From Desulfosoma sp. (GTDB lineage Bacteria; Desulfobacterota; Syntrophobacteria; Syntrophobacterales; DSM-9756): a DNA stretch of 64,000 nucleotides. The stretch is from contig JBBFKY010000001.1 of assembly GCA_037481875.1 (NCBI GenBank), positions 473,782 to 537,781 of the forward strand. The letters are read 5' to 3'. Shown in pieces: positions 8,928-17,537 of this stretch. The notes below the pieces were generated by a model. It had not been told where the DNA came from and ran no database searches. It saw only the letters and a list, made by a program, of their open reading frames with translations. How positions within the stretch are numbered: position 1 is the first letter of the stretch; each line of letters starts with the position of its first letter. A program made the translations under genes and the position numbers.

Positions 8928-8944
8928 AGCAAGGCTCATACCAG
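8928..8944 (-). promoter_or_regulatory. Sigma-54 promoter of the flgB operon
   Basis: On the minus strand the sequence is CTGGTATGAGCCTTGCT, close to YTGGYACG-N4-TTGCW with exact GG-to-GC spacing. The start site would be near 8917, some 36 bases before the flgB ATG. This is the expected class of promoter for middle (rod and switch) flagellar genes. Confidence 0.75.
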
Positions 8945-9064
8945 GTATTCCACAAGACGCGTTTCCTTTGATCATAGATGAGGATTTCGTTAAAGAGAGG
9001 CCACAACATGGCTTCCCGCATGACTTTTCAAGCGACTCTTTCGAGCTTCCAGGGATGGGCTCAG

Positions 9065-9099
9065 TTTCTGACATGCTTCAAAAACATTCATGTCAGAAA
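9065..9099. promoter_or_regulatory. Perfect 11-bp inverted repeat, candidate enhancer for the sigma-54 activator
   Basis: TTTCTGACATG (9065-9075) and CATGTCAGAAA (9089-9099) are exact inverted copies separated by 13 bases. The centre lies about 145 bp upstream of the flgB -24/-12 element, the usual distance for a sigma-54 enhancer site. Further TGTCA words follow at 9119-9138. There is no T tract on either side, so a terminator is less likely. Confidence 0.45.
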
Positions 9100-9132
9100 G
9101 ATTGCGGTGAACTTCAACGTGTCAAAAAAATG

Positions 9133-10467
9133 TCAGGGTGTGTCTTGAAGGTCTTGAGCGTATTCGTGGAGTTTGTTTCGCAGTGTGCGGACGCTGATTC
9201 CCAAGATTTCAGCCGCTCGGGTTCGGTTCCCGTCGGTGTTGGCCAAAGCTTTTTCGATCATGCGCCGTTCCATCTCCTCCAGGCTCATTAAGGGAAGGGA
9301 AACGTCATGATCGACTTCCACCGGGTCGAATTCCAGGTCTTCGGGTTCTAGGACGGGTTTGTCCGCCAGCAGCACGGCCCTTTGCAGGACGTTTTCCAGT
9401 TCTCGAACGTTTCCGGGCCAGGGGTATTCCTGGAGCTTTTTTAGGGCTTGAGGGGATGTGGTGATGGTGGAAACGCCGTGCCTTTTTTGAAATTTTTGAA
9501 GAAAGTATTCCACCAGAACGGGGATATCGTCGAGGCGTTCCCGTAAGGGGGGAATTTTCAAGGGGATCACGTTGAGCCGGTAGTAGAGGTCTTTTCGAAA
9601 CCTTTGTTCTCGCACCGCCGCCGCCACGTCCACATTGGTGGTTGTGACAACACGCACGTCCACGGGAACGGGGTAACGACCCCCAAGGCGGTCCACTTCT
9701 CCTTCTTGAAGCACACGTAGAAGCTTGGCCTGTAGGTGGATAGGAATTTCCGTGATTTCGTCCAAAAGAAGGGTTCCCTGATGAGCCAGTTCAAATTTGC
9801 CTTTCCGCAACCGATTGGCTCCCGTAAAGGCACCCTTTTCATAGCCGAACAGTTCGCTTTCCAAAAGGCTATCAGGAAGCGCCGCACAGTTGACGGCGAG
9901 AAAAGGTCCACGCGCTCTTCGACTATGAAGGTGAATGAATCGAGCGAAAAGTTCTTTGCCCGTGCCGCTTTCTCCCTGGATGAAGACCGTGGCGTCACTG
10001 GTCGCCACCTTCATGGCGATGGTTTTCAACTTGAGCATGGTAGGATTGCGGGTGACGATGATGTCACTTGCATCCGGCGTTGCAGCCATATTCCTGAAAT
10101 TTTCCGCTTTTCGGCGTTCTTCAAGCCAGAGTAGAGTCTGCTTCACGCGTTCATGGCTGACGGGAAGCACCCAAAAATCCTGAGCCCCCCGTTGCATGGC
10201 CTGCACGGCGTCTTCCAGGGAAGGTTCGGGGCTGAGCACAATGACCGGTAAAGGATCGTCCAATGATTGGATCTTTTCCAAAAAGTGCAGAGGTTCCGTG
10301 TCCTGGCCGTTGAGTAGGACGAAAGCCGCCTGGGGAGGATCTTCCTCCAGAAGAGCCAGGGCTTGGGTGACGGTGCGTACCGTGGTGCAGCGGTGTCCTA
10401 GGTTCTCCACCAAATGGCGTAAGGGATTAACCAGTGCCTGCCGACTTTCCAAAAAGGCGACATGCAT
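9133..10467 (-). CDS. Sigma-54-dependent flagellar transcription activator (FlrC/FlbD/FleQ type) with degenerate receiver
   Basis: 444 residues. An N-terminal receiver-like domain (1-115) is followed by an AAA+ domain and a C-terminal Fis-type helix-turn-helix (~405-440). The AAA+ domain has Walker A GESGTGKE, the sigma-54 contact loop GAFTGA, Walker B GTLLLDEITEIP and an RKDLYYRLNVIPL sensor region. The HTH contains NRTRAAEILGISVRTLRNKL. In the receiver the usual acidic pair is FLES, the acceptor region reads VLLNGQDTEP without the normal aspartate context, and the conserved Lys-Pro is LP. It may therefore not be controlled by phosphorylation, as in FleQ/FlrA. It lies just upstream of the flagellar operon whose sigma-54 promoters it probably serves. 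The gene name cannot be decided among flrA, flrC and flbD. Confidence 0.9.
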   Translation of the reverse strand: MHVAFLESRQALVNPLRHLVENLGHRCTTVRTVTQALALLEEDPPQAAFVLLNGQDTEPLHFLEKIQSLDDPLPVIVLSPEPSLEDAVQAMQRGAQDFWVLPVSHERVKQTLLWLEERRKAENFRNMAATPDASDIIVTRNPTMLKLKTIAMKVATSDATVFIQGESGTGKELFARFIHLHSRRARGPFLAVNCAALPDSLLESELFGYEKGAFTGANRLRKGKFELAHQGTLLLDEITEIPIHLQAKLLRVLQEGEVDRLGGRYPVPVDVRVVTTTNVDVAAAVREQRFRKDLYYRLNVIPLKIPPLRERLDDIPVLVEYFLQKFQKRHGVSTITTSPQALKKLQEYPWPGNVRELENVLQRAVLLADKPVLEPEDLEFDPVEVDHDVSLPLMSLEEMERRMIEKALANTDGNRTRAAEILGISVRTLRNKLHEYAQDLQDTP

Positions 10468-10516
10468 CGTCTTTAACTTTCCTTTACCAAGATCTCATTT
10501 CGAGTGATGTCAACCG

Positions 10517-12928
10517 TCATGAGGCGTTGGCATCCTTTTCCGGCGTCCAGGAATTCCATGGGCTCATCCTGAGGTAGTCGAGCTTTTGCTTTGCTGCCGT
10601 TTTCCACAGTTCCTTGGGCGATTGAAGAAGGATGGAAAGCACCTTTTCCGCTTCTTCACGTTTGCCTTGTTCAAGCAAAAGCGAAGCTTTTTCATACATG
10701 AGCTGATTACGCAGATCTTCTGAGTGGACCTTATCGATCCCTTGGTCAAGAAGCTGAACGGCCTGATCGTACATGCGGTTTTTCTGGCGGTATCGGCTGG
10801 CTTTGAGGCTCAAGGCCACAAGCAACGAAGGATCCTGCCAGTCCGTGCGACGAAAGCAGGCTTGGGCCCAGGACATGGCGGCTTCTTCCTTGCCTGTTTC
10901 AAACAAGCTTAATGCAACCAAGGCTGCTGTTTCCACGGGGCATTGATCTGGTCCACCGTGACGTTTCGCTAAGGATTCCCCAACGCGAAGGACGGCCGAA
11001 CAGTCCCTCATGGCAAAAGCGATACGGATCAATAGTTTTTCTTTGGCGTCTATAAAACCAGGATCGGACACAGTGGAGACGATGGCATGGGCCTTTTCCA
11101 GGTGTCCCAATTCGTAAGCCATCCGGGCCATTGCCAGTCGCCACTGAGGCTTGGGATCTTTTTGGGCAAGATTTTCATAAAGAGCCAAAGCTTCCGGGAA
11201 AAGGTTCAGGGACTCATAGGATTGCGCTACGTATGCCAGAACCTCTGCAGCCTCTTGGTCTTGAAAGGCGAAAGGATCGTCTGTGTACAAGGTAATGACA
11301 CCTTTGACATCCCCGGCTTCAAAACGTCTCTTTACGAGTGTCTGTAGAACCTTTCGCCGAAGAAGACGTAAGTCGTCGTAGACGGGAGCCTTGTCTGCAG
11401 ATTTCAAGACGGCGTCGATCCGTTCCAGACATTTTTCATGTTGTCCCGTCAGAAATTCGCCGTAAGCCAGTTTAAACTGGATGAAATATTTCAGGGGTCC
11501 TGTGCTCTGTCGAGATTCCAAATCCTGGTAGATTTTGAAAGCCTCCTCCCGCAGTTCTGGACCCTGCGTTTCATAATATTCAGCCTTGCGAAGCCGACCG
11601 ATGATGTCCCCTTCAGAGTCGGGGTAATGGACTTGAATGTGGGCGTAGAGCTTATCCGCCTGAGTGCGGTTGCCTTCGTGCAGGTAAGTTTCGGCTATGC
11701 GGGCCAAGACGATGTCTTTGTCGGGAACATCGCCGGCCAAATTGATGTAGCGCATAAGGTAGTTACGACTGGCGGCGAGATCCTTGACGGCAAAGGCGGC
11801 TTCTCCCAAGGTTCGATAAATTTCCGGTTTTTGAAGGTAGGCTTCCGGATGCTCCTCAAGAAGGCCTTGCAGGAGACTCAAGGCTTCACCGGCTTTTCCC
11901 GTCTGGACGTAAATCTGCGCCACACCCCATCGCGCGCGAAGCCTTTCAGGGGTCTTTAATGGAAATTTTTCAGCTTCCTGAAAAGCCTTGAGGGCTTCCA
12001 AAAGATTGTTTCGGCTTGCTTGCATTTCCCCCAGACGAATCCACGCCGGAGCGACGTCTGGATTCTGAGGATGTTCATTAAGGATTCGCTGGTAGATACG
12101 TTCCGCTTTTTTCACATCGCCGGCTTTTTCTGAGATTTCAGCCATACGTAACAGAGCCGAAACATGCCGAGGGTGTTGCGGCTCCTTCTGCACCGCTTTC
12201 TGATAGGCGGCTATGATCTGTTCAGCGGTTTCGGGAAGTTTATCGCGCAGTTCCTCATAAGTCATGTCAGCCAGATCGTGAAGGGATTGGGCTTGTATGG
12301 GGCGAATGATTCTCGAGGATGGCGACTTCATGGGCTGAGAGGAGGCAGGCTCCGCCGCCGGGTGTGTCGTCGCCGACGCCTCCTTTTCCGCTTTCGGTTG
12401 TAGAGGCTCTGAGCTTTCCAAAGGAGACAGCCCATTGTCCTTGGAGTCTGATTCTTTAGAAGCGGATTCAGGGGGGGTGTCCCCGGAAGCCTTATCCTTT
12501 TGGGCAAAGACCATGGAAGAAACCCCGGACAGCCCGAAGTCGATCACCAAACGATAGCCGCTCGAGCCTCGAAGATTGTTTTCCATGGTAAAAATCTTGG
12601 CTTGCGAAAGCGGCTCTTTGAGGGAAATCTTCAAGACGGCTTTTCGGCCGTTAAAGATCCAGTGAAGTTTCTGAATTTTGCCTCGAGGGCTCGGGACTGA
12701 GAGTTTTTGTCCTTGATCTCTTTCCAGGTTATCAAAGGAAACAGTCCATTCGCGAGGTGAGTCGTATGAAACTTTGGCGGGAAGATCCCCTTCACAGTCC
12801 AAAACGAGCCGGGTGTGGGTTGCATGCAGGCCGAGACGAAGACCGTGAACCATGGTGGCGCTCCACCCCGGGACCGCAAGACAGCTGAATAAAAAAAGAA
12901 TCAGAGCGCATGTTGTGCTGCGTCGCAT
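10517..12928 (-). CDS. AMIN-domain and TPR-repeat periplasmic protein
   Basis: About 803 residues from the ATG at 12928, preceded by AAAGGA; a GTG at 12952 would add 8 residues. A signal peptide (SCLAVPGWSA) is followed by an AMIN-like beta domain (~20-140), whose end reads GYRLVIDFGLSG. A Ser/Pro/Glu linker then leads to an array of TPR repeats from ~230 to the end, with units such as YQRILNEHPQNPDVAPAWIR and AEKFPLKTPERLRARWGVAQ. AMIN domains usually target proteins to the cell envelope or peptidoglycan. It ends 50 bases before the sigma-54 activator in the same direction, so the two are probably co-transcribed. That suggests, but does not prove, a role in flagellar placement or motility. 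Confidence 0.8.
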   Translation of the reverse strand: MRRSTTCALILFLFSCLAVPGWSATMVHGLRLGLHATHTRLVLDCEGDLPAKVSYDSPREWTVSFDNLERDQGQKLSVPSPRGKIQKLHWIFNGRKAVLKISLKEPLSQAKIFTMENNLRGSSGYRLVIDFGLSGVSSMVFAQKDKASGDTPPESASKESDSKDNGLSPLESSEPLQPKAEKEASATTHPAAEPASSQPMKSPSSRIIRPIQAQSLHDLADMTYEELRDKLPETAEQIIAAYQKAVQKEPQHPRHVSALLRMAEISEKAGDVKKAERIYQRILNEHPQNPDVAPAWIRLGEMQASRNNLLEALKAFQEAEKFPLKTPERLRARWGVAQIYVQTGKAGEALSLLQGLLEEHPEAYLQKPEIYRTLGEAAFAVKDLAASRNYLMRYINLAGDVPDKDIVLARIAETYLHEGNRTQADKLYAHIQVHYPDSEGDIIGRLRKAEYYETQGPELREEAFKIYQDLESRQSTGPLKYFIQFKLAYGEFLTGQHEKCLERIDAVLKSADKAPVYDDLRLLRRKVLQTLVKRRFEAGDVKGVITLYTDDPFAFQDQEAAEVLAYVAQSYESLNLFPEALALYENLAQKDPKPQWRLAMARMAYELGHLEKAHAIVSTVSDPGFIDAKEKLLIRIAFAMRDCSAVLRVGESLAKRHGGPDQCPVETAALVALSLFETGKEEAAMSWAQACFRRTDWQDPSLLVALSLKASRYRQKNRMYDQAVQLLDQGIDKVHSEDLRNQLMYEKASLLLEQGKREEAEKVLSILLQSPKELWKTAAKQKLDYLRMSPWNSWTPEKDANAS

Positions 12929-13313
12929 ACGACCGCGTCCTTTGAGGCTCACGAAGTTCCATGGCCTGGATGAGAATGGAACGCTCCCGAGAGCTTATCT
13001 GATCCTTCATCCGGATCCTCGGGCGCTGCTCCCTGGTCTATGAGTCGTTCAGTACCAGGATTTAGCAACCGTCGTACCAGCTGGAAAAAATGGGACCCCG
13101 AAATGCCAACGGGGAAAATGGCGGGGCAGGTAAGCTTGCAACAAACAAAAGAAAGGCGACAACGTCAGCAAGGCACGGACAGGCCCTTTCGTCAAAGAAT
13201 TGACGATATCTTTCAAAAAAGAGCCGGCGTGATGTCGAAAGGATTGACAGGCACACCGGCTTTCGAGAAAGGGAAAGGCGGACAGGTTTGTCGAGCCCTG
13301 CGGCTATAGGGAA
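12929..13313. other. Intergenic stretch without recognised gene
   Basis: About 385 bases between the U32 gene and the TPR gene, both on the minus strand. Short open frames on both strands (13040-13309 plus; 13062-13256 minus) lack ribosome sites and family resemblance. It presumably holds the promoter of the TPR-activator unit, but none is convincing by eye. Confidence 0.5.
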
Positions 13314-14345
13314 CTAGCTGTAAAGGCCTTTGATGTTTCGGTGGAGTTCTCGAGTTTTTTCCATGCGGGCTCGGTCTCGGTCCATAGCAATGGCGTCCAG
13401 TTCCTGTTGCAGCGGAATAAGGTGCGGGTCGTCGTGGGGTTTTCCCGCTCGGTGTGCATCGATCATGGCTCGGTACAGAGCGATCATTCGGCTGATCAGA
13501 CTGACGGCGTATTCTCGACCTTGCACCTTAAGTGTGGTCAGCCCCAGATCCATGTAATCCCAAAGTTCCTTGCCGTTGATGGCAAAAGCCACGTTGGGAT
13601 GGCGGCGAATGCGGTCGTTGATGTTTTGAATTTCCTGGTCGCTTCGGCCACGCTTTTTCAGCACTTTTTCTCTTTGCTCATCGGTCAGAAGACACAGACG
13701 AAAGCAGCTGCCGCTTCGATCCGGCCAGCCTTCGTATTCCACGATTTCATTGCCGTCTTCATCGTAATAGGTCTTCTTGATGTAGGAATCGCTGATGAGC
13801 TCATGGAAACTGCAGTTTCCTACGCCGCCCACACAGCGGTTGCCATGGATCAGAACTTCCGTACCTACACCTTCGGCATCGGCGTCCGCCTTGAAGCGGC
13901 GGAGTTTTTCCACGGTATTGATTTCCGTGCTGGCCACGATTTGATGCACGCCGTAAGCTTTGTACTGAGCGATCTGAGCACGGGTTTGAATATTGCAACC
14001 GACGCTGGCGTGAATGACCAACTGAGGAAAGTTTTCCGAAACCATCTGCATTACGGCCGGGGTTTTCACAATGACCCCCTCGGCTCCCCATGCGGCGTAT
14101 TTGGCGATCTTTTTCAGGGCCAGCATGCGTTTGTCTTCGGGAATTTCCGCATTCAGTGCAACTCGAATCTTGCCCCCAAAAGGTTTCGCGACTTCGATAG
14201 CTTCCCGAATTTGGGAATCTTCCATTTCCCAAGCGCATTTGCGACGACTGAACCCTTTGGATCCCACATAGACCGCATCGGCACCGCTTTGCAACACACC
14301 TTCCACCATTTCAAGACTGCCACCTGGAGCGAGCAGTTCATTCAT
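13314..14345 (-). CDS. U32-family peptidase-like Fe-S protein
   Basis: 343 residues from the ATG at 14345, which has AAAGGAGG six bases upstream. The N-terminus [20 protein letters not shown] is the U32 family signature (LAPAG/GS, then GADAVYVG). Four cysteines, in CVGGVGNC and CFRLC, match the 4Fe-4S ligands of U32 proteins. Members of this fold include YegQ/TrhP and RlhA (RNA hydroxylation) and UbiU/UbiV (O2-independent ubiquinone hydroxylation). The protein lacks the long C-terminal extension of some subfamilies. The exact substrate cannot be told; peptidase activity is doubtful for most of the family. Confidence 0.85.
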   Translation of the reverse strand: MNELLAPGGSLEMVEGVLQSGADAVYVGSKGFSRRKCAWEMEDSQIREAIEVAKPFGGKIRVALNAEIPEDKRMLALKKIAKYAAWGAEGVIVKTPAVMQMVSENFPQLVIHASVGCNIQTRAQIAQYKAYGVHQIVASTEINTVEKLRRFKADADAEGVGTEVLIHGNRCVGGVGNCSFHELISDSYIKKTYYDEDGNEIVEYEGWPDRSGSCFRLCLLTDEQREKVLKKRGRSDQEIQNINDRIRRHPNVAFAINGKELWDYMDLGLTTLKVQGREYAVSLISRMIALYRAMIDAHRAGKPHDDPHLIPLQQELDAIAMDRDRARMEKTRELHRNIKGLYS

Positions 14346-15016
14346 GGGGCGCCTCCTTTGATCTTTGGCTGCCGCTTCTACCAGCATGAAATGAATTTGA
14401 CATTTGCCCATGATCCTAATGAAATTATCTCTCAAAAGCAAGATCGAGAAGACATTCCGGTAATGAGCGTTTTCTGGACCTTGCCTCGTGGGCGCATCCT
14501 ATCCTTTTACCACCACGCCCCGACGCACCTTCCCATGCCATCGGCTTTCTCCTAAACACCTGTCGGGGCCGGCTCATGTGTCCGCCCCCAACCCATCTCC
14601 CCCTGGGACATTCCTCCCGAACCGCCTGATCTGTAAGCTCCTAGAATCTTGTCCGAGAACATAGAATGAGCGATTCCAGGCCGAAACGTAGGGGCGCGGC
14701 GCACCGTACCCTTATGCCCGAAAACCTTTGGGTTCTGGAAATTCCGGCCTTTGGCTCGCTCATTTTGAGGGGCCGAACGCCCCAGCTCCCAGGGAGAAAG
14801 GCGTTCACTGAAAGGCTATCGGTTCAAACAGTCTATCGTTCGACACACGGCCCCATTCCATTCTCGAAAACTTTTTTGGAGCCGACTAAAAAACCTTGGA
14901 GCCTTCCCAGACTCATGGCATAAGGACGGAATGTGTTCGGTGGTCATTGCGGGTATTTGAGAACGCGCAAAGACATTGTAAGGCCAAAGTCACGTTCGAA
15001 ACTTTGGGAGGAGCCC
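14346..15016. other. Long intergenic region with divergent promoters and a degenerate dispersed repeat
   Basis: 670 bases between divergently transcribed genes. Most of 14647-14880 resembles the dispersed palindromic repeat family described elsewhere in this window. The open frame at 14666-14923 consists of this repeat and has no ribosome site, so it is not called a gene. Confidence 0.5.
14647..14880 (+). repeat. Dispersed palindromic repeat, degenerate copy
   Basis: It begins CTTGTCCGAGAAC and continues with GTAGGGGCGCGGCG, a CCCGAAAAC segment, TTTGGCTCGCTCATT and a GAGGGGCC arm. It ends near CATTCTCGAAAAC, an imperfect inverted copy of the left end. The order of blocks follows the better copy at 49609-49775. 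Confidence 0.5.
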
Positions 15017-15730
15017 ATGAACAAAGCCATGAGGAAGAAAGCATGGTTTCCAGTCTTGACCTTACTCGTGTCCGCTCTGGTTTCCATTTTGGTCGTTCCA
15101 CCCGCAGGAGCCATGAGTGCTCCGGAATCTCTGGTGGAACGCGCTCGTGTCACCCTGGACAGCATGACCTCGGATCCCAATTTTTCCTGGCTTAAAAACT
15201 ACCTTCAATACGCTCGAGGCGTCCTCATTATTCCTCAGTTTCTTAAAGGGGGCTTTATTATCGGAGGATCGGGAGGTTCCGGGGTATTTCTGGCACGTGA
15301 GCCCCAGACGGGTCGGTGGAGTGAACCGGTGTTTTACACATTGGGAGGGGCAAGCATCGGGTTGCAGATCGGAGCCAGCGCTGCGGAACTGATTCTCATG
15401 GTACGTACTGACCGAGGCGTGGAAGCCTTTTATTCGTCCACATTCAAGCTGGGCGCCGATGCCTCCGTGGCTGTAGGACCCGTGGGTATGAGTATGGAAG
15501 GCGCCACACCTCATAACCTGAGTGCCGATATTTTGTCCTTTGCCAAAGCGAAAGGACTCTACGCAGGCATGTCCCTGGAAGGAGCCGTCCTGAAAGTTCG
15601 AGGTGATTGGAACCAACTCTACTACGGCCAGGCCGTCGGCCCCATGGACATCATCATTCGAAAAGCCGTGAGCCACCCACGGTCGGCACCGCTCAAGCAA
15701 CGCCTGGAAACCATCTCGACGGGACGCTGA
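15017..15730 (+). CDS. SYLF/Ysc84-domain lipid-binding protein (DUF500)
   Basis: 237 residues from the ATG at 15017, chosen for GGGAGGAG six bases upstream. A signal peptide of ~32 residues ends near VVPPAGAM. The mature protein is a single SYLF domain containing ARGVLIIPQFLKGGFIIGG, a typical GGSGGSGVFL glycine run, and DRGVEAFYSSTFKLGADASV followed by VGPVG. SYLF proteins bind phosphoinositides in eukaryotes; in bacteria the role is unknown, with an envelope location expected here. It stands alone and diverges from the U32 gene. Confidence 0.88.
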   Translation: MNKAMRKKAWFPVLTLLVSALVSILVVPPAGAMSAPESLVERARVTLDSMTSDPNFSWLKNYLQYARGVLIIPQFLKGGFIIGGSGGSGVFLAREPQTGRWSEPVFYTLGGASIGLQIGASAAELILMVRTDRGVEAFYSSTFKLGADASVAVGPVGMSMEGATPHNLSADILSFAKAKGLYAGMSLEGAVLKVRGDWNQLYYGQAVGPMDIIIRKAVSHPRSAPLKQRLETISTGR

Positions 15731-15763
15731 TCTCTTCATATTTATCCTTTGCACTGATGAGGC

Positions 15764-15905
15764 TCAGTCCGAGAACGCACAATGACTGGAGCGTCGAATA
15801 CCGCTTCAATGGAGGAGCGAGGCGACGCCTCGCCCCTCCAAATCGGAAACTGGGTTATTTCCTAAAAGCGTCAGCTTTTGGCCCTTTAGTCATGAATACA
15901 CAACG
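15764..15905 (+). repeat. Dispersed palindromic repeat copy
   Basis: It starts with CAGTCCGAGAACGCAC. A near-perfect palindrome at 15811-15839 (GGAGGAGCGAGGCG with CGCCTCGCCCCTCC) is followed by AACTGGGTTATTTCCTAAAAGC and TTTTGGCCC. The same block order is found at 26148 and 49609. Confidence 0.7.
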
Positions 15906-16004
15906 ATCTCGGTCCCAGGGAAAGATCTTGCTGCCCGCACATCTCTGCACCTTCGTGACGAAAGGCCCATGCTCTCCAAGAAAAATCTTTTCTGCGACAT
16001 GCTT

Positions 16005-17450
16005 TTAAGGAAGGATTTGAAACCCGAACGGAAGGGAGGGCTGAATCCTATCAGCAAGCCAGCGATGCTCTTCGCGAAAGCGTTCTTTATCCTTAGGAGA
16101 GGCATAGCGGCTGGCTCCGCTGCTGGTCAGTGCCACGATGTCTTGGGTCCAAGGCAAGTTCCTTTCATGAAAAAAGGTTTTCAGCCTTGAATTCAGGCGT
16201 CGTGTGGAGACGAGACTACCACTTTCCCTAAGAAACCAGCTTCTTGGCCTGTAACGATGCGGGTTTTCCAAAATGGAGGCGATAGTCTGGGAAAGCTGAA
16301 TGTCGGGAACGGCGGCACCCGTTTCATCGGTGAACATGTCCAGGTTCATACCGGCCGTGGAAGAACTCAAGACGCAAGGAATATTGGATCGAAAGTATTC
16401 CATCACCGCTCGGCTGGCGTTTTCATAAAGGGACAGATGAACCCCGAGACGGCATCTGGATAACAGTTCCGGGATATCCAAACGTCGTACGTTCGGTCTT
16501 ACAGTGACCCGGGGCTCCAACCCCCGCTCTTTCACAGCTCGTTCAAAAGCCTCGACGTTTTCCGGGGTTCCTCGACCTAGAAAAAGAGCTTTTTTCTTGG
16601 AAAGTTCCGGCTTCAGCAAAAGGTCCAACATGAGTAAGTGCCGTTTTCGCGGCATGTCATCAAACGTGGCGTTGAAGACAATATCAAAATCTTTTCTCGT
16701 GTTCGGCAAAGGCGGCTGTGCCAAGTCCTCCAAAAAATCCCCATGAGCCAAGGGAATGGGCACGGCGTTATGTTGTGTTGCAACAAAGTTTCGGTCTTCC
16801 GCACCGGCCAGTCCGAAAAGGCAAGGTGTTTTCGACAAGCAGAATCGTCGCCACCAACTGTGTCGCCAGATGACACCCATAGGCGGTTCTACGAAGAGGA
16901 CAAATCGACGGCCAAGGTCGCCGAGAACGCCTTCGTCCAGGATCAGGTACGGAAGTGAAAAGATGCGAAGAACGCCCTTTTCATGGGGCTCTCGAGGGGC
17001 TTTGAGGACTTGCATGAAATGGGAAACGCGCACAGTCTTTTCGCCCTTTTGTGCTATCTTTTCGGTAATCTTTTTCTTTTCTCTTTGAAAAAACTCGCGC
17101 ACATCCGGTTCTTCACAACCTGATTTTTCCAACGCGGAAAGACGCTGCCATTGACCTGAAAAAGGCAGCAGGGTCAGATACAGCTCTGCCTGGCGGCTGC
17201 TCAAATCGTGGCTCTTTTCGGCCTGGCTTTGAAGGACCGAAGCTGTTTTTCGAAGCACCTTGTAAGGAAAATCCAAACCGGGCCCGGCTTCCAGTCTGGG
17301 CCTATGCCACACCAACAGGGCTTCCAAGGCCGCCCATAAGTCTTGGCGCCGACAGCCGTGCGCCGTCTCATTCTGAATGGCCCATAACGTCCCGGCCTCG
17401 ATGTCCCTTTGAAAGGCATCCAGAAGCTCTGAAGCCGCCCCGTAGTCCAT
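16005..17450 (-). CDS. Glycosyltransferase-like protein (GT-B fold suspected)
   Basis: 481 residues. The C-terminal half has a GT4/GT1-like pattern: KKKALFLGRGTPENVEAFER, then LDIPELLSRCRLGVHLSLYE and NASRAVMEYFRSNIPCVLSS. The last resembles the E-x7-E donor-binding region, with a conserved Glu and a surface-exposed loop. The N-terminal ~150 residues are helical and unlike known families. There are no membrane segments. A role in glycosylating cell-surface polysaccharide or flagellin is possible but not shown. The ATG at 17450 has GAGGG upstream. It ends the run of minus-strand genes starting with bioY and may be the last gene of that transcript (87 bases after bioN). Confidence 0.55.
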   Translation of the reverse strand: MDYGAASELLDAFQRDIEAGTLWAIQNETAHGCRRQDLWAALEALLVWHRPRLEAGPGLDFPYKVLRKTASVLQSQAEKSHDLSSRQAELYLTLLPFSGQWQRLSALEKSGCEEPDVREFFQREKKKITEKIAQKGEKTVRVSHFMQVLKAPREPHEKGVLRIFSLPYLILDEGVLGDLGRRFVLFVEPPMGVIWRHSWWRRFCLSKTPCLFGLAGAEDRNFVATQHNAVPIPLAHGDFLEDLAQPPLPNTRKDFDIVFNATFDDMPRKRHLLMLDLLLKPELSKKKALFLGRGTPENVEAFERAVKERGLEPRVTVRPNVRRLDIPELLSRCRLGVHLSLYENASRAVMEYFRSNIPCVLSSSTAGMNLDMFTDETGAAVPDIQLSQTIASILENPHRYRPRSWFLRESGSLVSTRRLNSRLKTFFHERNLPWTQDIVALTSSGASRYASPKDKERFREEHRWLADRIQPSLPFGFQILP

Positions 17451-17537
17451 AGGAATTCCCTCGAGCAGAACCTTCCGAAAAGTTCCATTCTTCGATGATT
17501 TGTTCCATCCTGTTCCCCTTCCGGAACATCAGTGCCG

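Noticed and set aside
9065-9099. Inverted repeat as an intrinsic terminator of the activator gene
   Set aside because: No T run follows on the minus strand and it lies at enhancer distance from flgB.
13040-13309. 89-codon plus-strand frame upstream of the U32 gene
   Set aside because: No ribosome site; no recognisable pattern.
13341-14555. 404-codon plus-strand frame
   Set aside because: Antisense to the U32-family gene, which has a perfect ribosome site and family motifs.
14666-14923. 85-codon plus-strand frame
   Set aside because: Consists of dispersed repeat sequence; no ribosome site.
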